Shown here one piece after another: positions 58,564-64,000 of a DNA stretch of 64,000 nucleotides (positions are counted from its first letter, which is position 1; every line of letters begins with the position of its first letter). This DNA comes from an uncultured Gammaproteobacteria bacterium (GTDB taxonomy: Bacteria > Pseudomonadota > Gammaproteobacteria > Pseudomonadales > Halieaceae). The stretch is taken from the NCBI GenBank assembly GCA_902519405.1, contig CABYJX010000002.1:1-64000 (forward strand), in the 5' to 3' direction. The notes beneath the pieces were generated by a model that was given only the letters and a program-made list of their open reading frames with translations, ran no database searches and was not told where the DNA came from. Made by a program: the position numbers and the translations under genes.

Positions 58564-59154
58564 TTAAAGACCCCACACTAACAATTGATTGTTAGCAGGC
58601 ATTTTGCAGTCTTCTATCAGATTGAGGCCAACATCTTGGGCCATTTTATCAACTGTTTCGAAATCACGAATCCCACGATTGGGGTTTTGAGTGCGCAACC
58701 AGTTATCAAAAGCAATGTTACTTTCAGAAGTATATTGGCCGTTGTATTTGAAGGGTCCATAAATGGCAACTCTAAATCCCGAAGCTGCATTTGGCGCTAT
58801 ATTTGAAAATAATGCTTTTATCCCCGATACCGGAATAATATGCAAAGTATTAGCTGTAAAAATCGCATCAAACTGTATCTGCGACCACGACTCAAAGATG
58901 TCAAGAGATGACGGGGAACGCAAATTATTACGCGCACTAAATTTACAATTATCTCGCAGCAGGCCTAGCCTCTCGCTTACTTCAGTGGGCTGCCAAACTA
59001 GCCAATCGAGCTGGTCGGCAAAATATGTAGCATGCTGCCCAGTTCCGGATCCCACTTCCAGTACGAGACTGACATTTAAAAAATGTTTCTTGAGTACACC
59101 AAGAATTGGATTTTTATTATTTTCACAAGCTTGCGAAAATTCTTTTATCTCCAT
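58564..59154 (-). CDS. DUF938 SAM-dependent methyltransferase
   Basis: LEVGSGTGQHATYFA is a SAM-binding motif I, followed by WQPTEVSERL, FTANTLHIIPV and IYGPFKYNGQYTSESNIAFDNWLR, the typical DUF938 blocks. The substrate is unknown. The 196-residue length is normal. It is 25 bases downstream of yaaA on the same strand and probably cotranscribed. Confidence 0.85.
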   Translation of the reverse strand: MEIKEFSQACENNKNPILGVLKKHFLNVSLVLEVGSGTGQHATYFADQLDWLVWQPTEVSERLGLLRDNCKFSARNNLRSPSSLDIFESWSQIQFDAIFTANTLHIIPVSGIKALFSNIAPNAASGFRVAIYGPFKYNGQYTSESNIAFDNWLRTQNPNRGIRDFETVDKMAQDVGLNLIEDCKMPANNQLLVWGL

Positions 59155-59179
59155 ATCAACCTACAAAAACTTATTACTA

Positions 59180-59959
59180 TCACGCAGGTTGCTTATCTCT
59201 TAAAAAATATATCTCCGTGTCGCTGGATTCCGAAGCGCTATATCGATAGCCATCCTCGGAGAAGTTTGTAAGCTTTTTCGAGTCCCTAATTTTTTTATTT
59301 GCAATATATCGCGCCATCTGACCGCGAGCTTTTTTTGCGAAAAAGCTTATGATCTTGTAAGAGTCCCCTCGCAAATCTTTAAAGATCGGTGTTACTACGT
59401 CCGCTTCTAATAAAGATTGACTGACTGACTTAAAGTATTCATTAGAAGCCAAGTTCACCAAAGTCGCAGATCCGGAAGCTTTCAGTGAAGCGTTTAAGCT
59501 GTTAGTGATTCTATCTCCCCAAAATTCGTACAAGTCCTTGCCTTTTATATTAGATAACTTTAATCCCATTTCTAGTCGATAAGGCTGCATCAGGTCAAGT
59601 GGTCTAAGAACGCCATACAGTCCTGATAAAATTCTAAGGTGTTCTTGCGCAAATTCTATGCTGTCGGGAGTAAGTTGGTCAGCTGCCAGGCCGCTGTAGA
59701 CGTCTCCCTTAAATGCAAAAATTGCCTGTTTCGCTTTCGGAACAGTAAATGGGCGCTCCCATGTTTGGAATCTTTGAAAATTGAGCTCGGCGATTTTTTC
59801 ACTTACACCCATTATGGACGCTATATCAGGCTTCGAAAGGGCCCTGACACCCTCAATAAGATCGGCTGCAGCATCAAGAAGCTCAGGTTGAGTATAGCCG
59901 AAACCAACTACCTGGTTATCAAAATTCAGTGTCTTAGCAGGTGATATTACTGTCAACAT
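59180..59959 (-). CDS. yaaA: peroxide stress protein YaaA
   Basis: YaaA lowers free iron and limits Fenton damage during peroxide stress in E. coli. The sequence has MLTVISPAKTLNFD, SEKIAELNFQRFQTW, FKGDVYSGL, LRILSGLYGVLRPLDLMQPYRLEMG, and FFAKKARGQMARYI, all family hallmarks. The 259-residue length is typical. It is divergent from the TRAP transporter genes. Confidence 0.95.
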   Translation of the reverse strand: MLTVISPAKTLNFDNQVVGFGYTQPELLDAAADLIEGVRALSKPDIASIMGVSEKIAELNFQRFQTWERPFTVPKAKQAIFAFKGDVYSGLAADQLTPDSIEFAQEHLRILSGLYGVLRPLDLMQPYRLEMGLKLSNIKGKDLYEFWGDRITNSLNASLKASGSATLVNLASNEYFKSVSQSLLEADVVTPIFKDLRGDSYKIISFFAKKARGQMARYIANKKIRDSKKLTNFSEDGYRYSASESSDTEIYFLRDKQPA

Positions 59960-60011
59960 ATTTAGTATCCTAATTTTAGCAACGCGTAGCGCAAGTTCAG
60001 CAAAGGAAAGT

Positions 60012-60017
60012 TATAAT
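60012..60017 (+). promoter_or_regulatory. -10 box ahead of dctQ
   Basis: A perfect TATAAT lies 36 bases upstream of the dctQ ATG in the yaaA/dctQ divergent gap; no good -35 is visible. Confidence 0.4.
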
Positions 60018-60053
60018 ACCCTCAAGCTTCGCTATCCAAAAGTATTAAAAGTT

Positions 60054-60572
60054 ATGTTTCTCATTTCAAAAGTAATTTCAACGATCGAAAATATGACAGA
60101 GTTTATTGGCAAGTGGGTATCATGGGCAGCCATTGGGATGGCCTTGCTAACAGGGATCGTTGTTTTTCTTCGTTATGGATTGAATTTAGGATCTATCTTT
60201 GCGCAGGAAGCGGTAACCTACTTGCATGGCAGCTTATTTATGTTTGGCGCGGCTTATACCTTGAAATCAGGTAAGCATGTACGTGTGGATGTTTTTTATC
60301 GGAGATGCGGCGTTCAGACTAGAGCGTGGATTGACGCAATTGGAAACATAGTCTTCCTTATCCCGTTTTGTGTTTTTATTTTTGTCGTCACATGGGATTA
60401 TGTCGCCCAATCCTGGTCGATGAAAGAGATATCAGCAGACCCCGGCGGGATTCCAGCTGTGTATTTATTAAAGTCACTTTTGCCAATTATGGCTATAACC
60501 CTACTTCTGCAGGGGCTTGCGGAAACGCTGCGCTCAGTTTGCGAAATATTGCTGGAGGATACTTATAAATAA
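60054..60572 (+). CDS. dctQ: TRAP transporter small permease subunit
   Basis: DctQ is the four-helix small membrane subunit of tripartite ATP-independent periplasmic transporters. Membrane helices are visible around residues 20-40, 50-70, 90-115 and 140-160, and the conserved LHGSLFMFGAAYTLKSGKHVRVDVFYRR block follows helix 2. The start lies 94 bases from the divergent yaaA gene, and its stop overlaps the dctM ATG by one base. The matching solute-binding protein is encoded on the opposite strand just beyond dctM. Confidence 0.92.
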   Translation: MFLISKVISTIENMTEFIGKWVSWAAIGMALLTGIVVFLRYGLNLGSIFAQEAVTYLHGSLFMFGAAYTLKSGKHVRVDVFYRRCGVQTRAWIDAIGNIVFLIPFCVFIFVVTWDYVAQSWSMKEISADPGGIPAVYLLKSLLPIMAITLLLQGLAETLRSVCEILLEDTYK

Positions 60573-61936
60573 TGGAGGGATTTGTCGCCATCTGGATGTT
60601 CTTCGCACTGTGCTTTTTAGTGCTTCTTGGTTATCCGGTAGCTTTAACCCTAGCTGGTACAGCGCTCGCATTTGCTGCCGGAGGAATTATTACAGAGACA
60701 TTTGATTCTTCCTACTTAGCTGCATTCCCTGGAAGACTATATGGAACTATCACTAACGTAACACTAGTAGCAGTACCTTTGTTTATTTTAATGGGAATAA
60801 CGCTAGAAAAATCACGAATTGCAGAAGAATTGCTAGAGAACATGGCGAGTGCCTTTGGCTCTGTAAGGGGAGGCCTCGGAATCTCTATAGTCTTAGTTGG
60901 AATGCTATTAGCAGCAAGTACAGGAATAGTTGGTGCTACAGTTGTTACTATGGGGCTGCTCTCTTTGCCAACTATGCTTAGAAACGGCTATTCCACGCCT
61001 ATCGCGGCGGGAACTATTTGTGCTACTGGGACATTGGGACAAATAATCCCTCCGTCTATCGCCCTTGTTTTATTGGGAGATATTATTTCGAGCGCATATC
61101 AGCAGGCTCAGCTTGTGACAGATTCTAAAAATATTCAAACGGTATCGGTCGGTGATTTGTTTATAGGTGCTTTGATGCCCGGGCTATTACTTGTCTTTCT
61201 TTATTTGATTTACATTTTGTTAACGGCCCAATTAAATCCAAATAGCATGCCTCCAGCACGTTCCCAAGAATTTAAATTTAAGACTTTATTATCTGGCTTA
61301 CTGCCGCCGATAAGCCTCATGTTGGTTGTATTGGGATCTATAATCGCTGGCGCGGCAACACCCACTGAGGCTGCAGGAGTAGGAGCGATCGGTGCGCTAC
61401 TTCTGGCATGGTCGAGAAACAAAATAGATCTATCTAAACTCCATGGTATTGCCAAAAACACAATGGAAACTACCAGCATGGTATTTATGATTTTGATTGG
61501 TGCTGCGCTTTTCTCACTTGTCTTCAGAGGATTTGGAGGCGAAGGCCTCATCCATAACTTCTTATCTAATCTAAGTGGAGGGGTAATGGAGGCGACCCTA
61601 ATTGTCATGGTAGTTATTTTTCTTTTAGGTTTTATTCTGGATTTTATAGAAATTACTTTTCTGGTTGTCCCAATAGTGGGGCCAATACTACTAACAATGG
61701 GTTTAGATCCGATTTGGTTAGGTATTATGATAGCTATTAATTTACAAACTTCATTTTTAACACCACCTTTCGGATTTGCACTTTTTTATCTTCGTGGGGT
61801 AGCTCCTGAAACAATAAGAACGATCGATATGTATAAAGGCGTCATTCCATTTATTATCATACAGGTGGGTGTGCTAGCCGCGCTGTGGATATGGCCATCA
61901 ATTGCCACCTGGCTACCTAATCGACTGAATCCTTAG
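60572..61936 (+). CDS. dctM: TRAP transporter large permease subunit
   Basis: DctM is the sodium-coupled transport channel. The 454-residue protein has about 12 membrane helices, with typical blocks VPLFILMGITLEKSRIAEELLENM, GMLLAASTGIVGATVVTMGLL, ATGTLGQIIPPSIALVLLGD, AATPTEAAGVGAIGALLLA and NLQTSFLTPPFGFALFYLRG. It overlaps dctQ by one base. Its last 20 bases overlap the end of the convergent dctP gene. Confidence 0.96.
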   Translation: MEGFVAIWMFFALCFLVLLGYPVALTLAGTALAFAAGGIITETFDSSYLAAFPGRLYGTITNVTLVAVPLFILMGITLEKSRIAEELLENMASAFGSVRGGLGISIVLVGMLLAASTGIVGATVVTMGLLSLPTMLRNGYSTPIAAGTICATGTLGQIIPPSIALVLLGDIISSAYQQAQLVTDSKNIQTVSVGDLFIGALMPGLLLVFLYLIYILLTAQLNPNSMPPARSQEFKFKTLLSGLLPPISLMLVVLGSIIAGAATPTEAAGVGAIGALLLAWSRNKIDLSKLHGIAKNTMETTSMVFMILIGAALFSLVFRGFGGEGLIHNFLSNLSGGVMEATLIVMVVIFLLGFILDFIEITFLVVPIVGPILLTMGLDPIWLGIMIAINLQTSFLTPPFGFALFYLRGVAPETIRTIDMYKGVIPFIIIQVGVLAALWIWPSIATWLPNRLNP

Positions 61937-63095
61937 CTTTGTTTTTTGAAGCCTCTATAACCTTGTCTCGGGAATTAATATAAGCTTGCTCGGAAATATG
62001 GTGGTACTGCCTAACGCCATCGTAGAAATCTGAGAAAGATCTGTAAACTCTAGCTGCCACAGGATCCTTCTCTATTAAGTCTTGCATTACTTGCTGGCTC
62101 GCCGTATACAGTGCTAAAAGAACATCATCTGGCAATTTGCGAACTTGAACACCATGATTTTCCACAAGGTTCACCAAAGCGTCGTTATTCCGAGCTGTAA
62201 ACTCGTCAAGCATATCCTGGTTGGCTGCCCTTGCGGCATATTTGACGATAGCCCTCAATTCAGGTGTTAACTTCTCTAGCGCTTCTTTATTGACGATAAA
62301 TTCCAACATCGCGCCAGGCTCATGCCATCCCGGATAATAATAATATTTCGCTATTTCATGCAGACCAAGCGCTAAATCGTTATAGGGGCCAACCCATTCG
62401 GTCGCATCTATAACCCCAGTTTGTAAGGAGGTATAAAGCTCCCCCCCAGCAATTTGTACGGTTGTTCCTCCAATGGCGGTAAATACCTCCCCTGCCATTC
62501 CTGGAATCCGCATTTTAAGCCCCTTGACGTCCTCCACAGAATTTATTTCGCGATTAAACCACCCCGCCATCTGCACACCAGTACTTCCGCCCGCTAGAGG
62601 GATCAAGTTGAAGGGAGCATAAATCTCCTCCCAAATCTCTAAGCCGCCACCATAATGAAACCACGCGTTCATCTCTTGCGCGGTCATGCCGAAAGGAATA
62701 GCTGTAAAAAAAACAGATGACGGGATTTTACCTTTCCAATAATAAGAAGCTCCATGACCCACTTCCGCTACACCCAATGAAACCGCCTCAAAAACATCTA
62801 AAGGTGGCACAATTTCCCCTGCGCCATAGACACGAGCCGAAAGCCTTCCACCACTCATTTCACCAAGGTAGCGAGCGAAGGTTTCTGGTCCTTGTCCCAA
62901 ACCGGGCAAGTTTTTCGGCCAAGTCGTTATAATCTTCCATTGAGGGCCAGCTTTGCGCTCACTATCACCTTGATAAGATATCTCGGAAGAAGTGATGGCT
63001 TTTTCACGAGCCCAAAAACCGACTACTAGGACTAAGATTAAGACTAGGAGCAAGATTACTAAAGACTGTTTCTGACTTTTTGAAAATGTCGACAT
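61917..63095 (-). CDS. dctP: TRAP transporter substrate-binding protein DctP
   Basis: An N-terminal hydrophobic helix (residues 12-30) serves as signal or anchor. The mature part begins WKIITTWPKNLPGLGQGPETFARYL, typical of the TakP-like branch that binds 2-oxo acids, then MAGWFNREINSVEDVKGLKMRIPG with the selectivity Arg, and ATEWVGPYNDLALGLHEIAKYYYYPGW. The substrate is inferred only by branch. The ATG at 63095 has GCGAG eight bases upstream; the track start is a GTG nine bases earlier. It lies 21 bases after uvrD and faces dctQM tail to tail. Confidence 0.92.
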   Translation of the reverse strand: MSTFSKSQKQSLVILLLVLILVLVVGFWAREKAITSSEISYQGDSERKAGPQWKIITTWPKNLPGLGQGPETFARYLGEMSGGRLSARVYGAGEIVPPLDVFEAVSLGVAEVGHGASYYWKGKIPSSVFFTAIPFGMTAQEMNAWFHYGGGLEIWEEIYAPFNLIPLAGGSTGVQMAGWFNREINSVEDVKGLKMRIPGMAGEVFTAIGGTTVQIAGGELYTSLQTGVIDATEWVGPYNDLALGLHEIAKYYYYPGWHEPGAMLEFIVNKEALEKLTPELRAIVKYAARAANQDMLDEFTARNNDALVNLVENHGVQVRKLPDDVLLALYTASQQVMQDLIEKDPVAARVYRSFSDFYDGVRQYHHISEQAYINSRDKVIEASKNKAKDSVD

Positions 63096-63116
63096 CGTTA
63101 ACACTCGCTAGCTTGA

Positions 63117-64000
63117 TTAAACAATTTGGAGATTCGCATACTGGAGTACAAGCCACTTACTGCCTTCTATGTCAAAATTGACTTCAACCCTTGCATTATC
63201 GCCACGGCCCTCAAAGTTCAATACCACGCCTTCTCCAAATATCTGGTGATACACTCTCTGACCCAAGTCGAAGTTAGTATCTGGAATACTTGCTTGGGGA
63301 AATTTATTATATTTAACTCCAGATTTAGTCACACGCACTTCACACAACAGTTCCGGAGGTATTTCTCGAATAAATCGCGATGGTGTATTAAATGATTCGC
63401 TACCGTGAAGGCGTCTCGTCTCAGCGTACGTAATTATTAAGTTTTTCATGGCCCGTGTAATCCCGACGTAACAAAGCCTTCGCTCTTCTTCAAGCCTCCC
63501 AGGCTCATCTAGCGACATACGGTGTGGAAAAAGATTTTCCTCCATACCTGCCAAAATGACTAACGGGAATTCTAATCCCTTAGCAGAATGAAGCGTCATT
63601 AGCTGAACGCTATCCTCATAATCATCTGCCTGACTATCGCCTGCCTCTAATGCTGCAGCGTCAACAAATTGCTGTAAAGGCGATATCCCTCCAACCTCTG
63701 GGGAGAATTCTCGCGCGGCGCTAACAAGTTCTTCAAGGTTTTCCACGCGAGCTTGCCCTTTCTCTCCAGCCTCCTTCTCATGATACGCGATTAGTCCAGA
63801 GAGTTTGATAGTGCGGTCTGCTAATTCCTCCAAAGCAAGCGAACTTACCTCGGAGTCAATTTCGTCAATCAAGTTTTTGAACCCAGCTATTGCAGTCAAT
63901 GATCTTGTTGCCAGAGCACTGTGGTCAGAGGCAAGTGTAATCGCTTCCCAAAGAGTTGTATTGTATTGACGCGCTAAGTCACGAAGCACTTCTATAGTTT
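63117..64000 (-). CDS. uvrD: DNA helicase II UvrD, C-terminal part (cut by window edge)
   Basis: UvrD unwinds DNA in nucleotide excision and mismatch repair. The frame stays open to the right edge, so only the last 294 or so residues are seen. VQLMTLHSAKGLEFPLVILAGMEENLFPH (motif V region), EEERRLCYVGITRAMKNLIITYAETRRLHG (motif VI) and the C-terminal tudor-like IFGEGVVLNFEGRGDNARVEVNF identify UvrD rather than Rep. It precedes dctP on the same strand by 21 bases. Confidence 0.95.
   Translation of the reverse strand, partial: TIEVLRDLARQYNTTLWEAITLASDHSALATRSLTAIAGFKNLIDEIDSEVSSLALEELADRTIKLSGLIAYHEKEAGEKGQARVENLEELVSAAREFSPEVGGISPLQQFVDAAALEAGDSQADDYEDSVQLMTLHSAKGLEFPLVILAGMEENLFPHRMSLDEPGRLEEERRLCYVGITRAMKNLIITYAETRRLHGSESFNTPSRFIREIPPELLCEVRVTKSGVKYNKFPQASIPDTNFDLGQRVYHQIFGEGVVLNFEGRGDNARVEVNFDIEGSKWLVLQYANLQIV

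Overview
This 64 kb window is a dense housekeeping segment of a gammaproteobacterial chromosome. The base composition is moderately AT-rich, coding density is very high, and gaps are short. Gene order matches blocks known from Pseudomonas and related marine lineages: lgt-thyA-folA; rppH-ptsP; pepP-ubiH-ubiI back to back with zapA-6S RNA-fau; ilvA/rpiA; tkt-epd-pgk-fba beside an ArsR-type regulator and metK; gshB-yqgE-ruvX-pilT-yggS-proC-yggT-metX-metW-rdgB-hemW; ftsY-ftsE-ftsX-rpoH; coaBC-argB-slmA; rph-pyrE; yicC/gmk/rpoZ/spoT/ridA; recG; rubredoxin; ubiC-ubiA. I infer a free-living, probably marine member of or near Pseudomonadales/Cellvibrionales with a compact genome. I see no phage, insertion sequence, CRISPR array or tRNA.

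Layout. 1-11.4 kb: a DUF3450 protein, folate/thymidylate genes with lgt, an NRDE-family protein, EI-Ntr with RppH, an HAD phosphatase, two ubiquinone hydroxylases and PepP. 11.6-15.4 kb: a ZapB-like protein, ZapA, 6S RNA, Fau, IlvA, RpiA. 15.5-20.8 kb: a four-gene sugar-phosphate operon whose aldolase is the eukaryote-like class I enzyme. 20.9-27.5 kb: the SAM cycle (regulator, metK, ahcY), then rsmE, gshB, yqgE and ruvX. 27.5-34.8 kb: pilT, then an eight-gene run for PLP homeostasis, proline, methionine and nucleotide-pool/heme functions. 34.8-39.4 kb: ftsY-ftsE-ftsX-rpoH-DUF423-trmB. 39.5-46.7 kb: rsmD-coaD, mutM, ribosomal proteins L33 and L28, coaBC-argB-slmA, and rph-pyrE. 46.8-54.3 kb: yicC-gmk-rpoZ-spoT-ridA, an epimerase-like protein and recG. 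54.3-64 kb: a rubredoxin/rubredoxin-reductase fusion, ubiC-ubiA, a DUF482 protein, a DUF938 methyltransferase, yaaA, a split TRAP transporter and the 3' part of uvrD.

Most notable signals. (1) A perfect CIRCE element (9-bp arms, 9-bp spacer) lies just downstream of a TATAAT box in the rpoH leader, which would put the heat-shock sigma factor under HrcA repression. (2) A perfect 24-bp palindrome overlaps the likely promoter of the ArsR/methyltransferase regulator ahead of metK-ahcY. (3) A class I aldolase sits where relatives carry a class II enzyme. (4) Rubredoxin and its reductase are fused in one polypeptide. (5) SpoT has Ser in place of Arg in its RxKD synthetase motif. (6) Converging genes overlap or nearly touch, and non-ATG starts are frequent. 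I did not find a clearly new multi-gene system; the CIRCE-rpoH circuit is the most interesting candidate.
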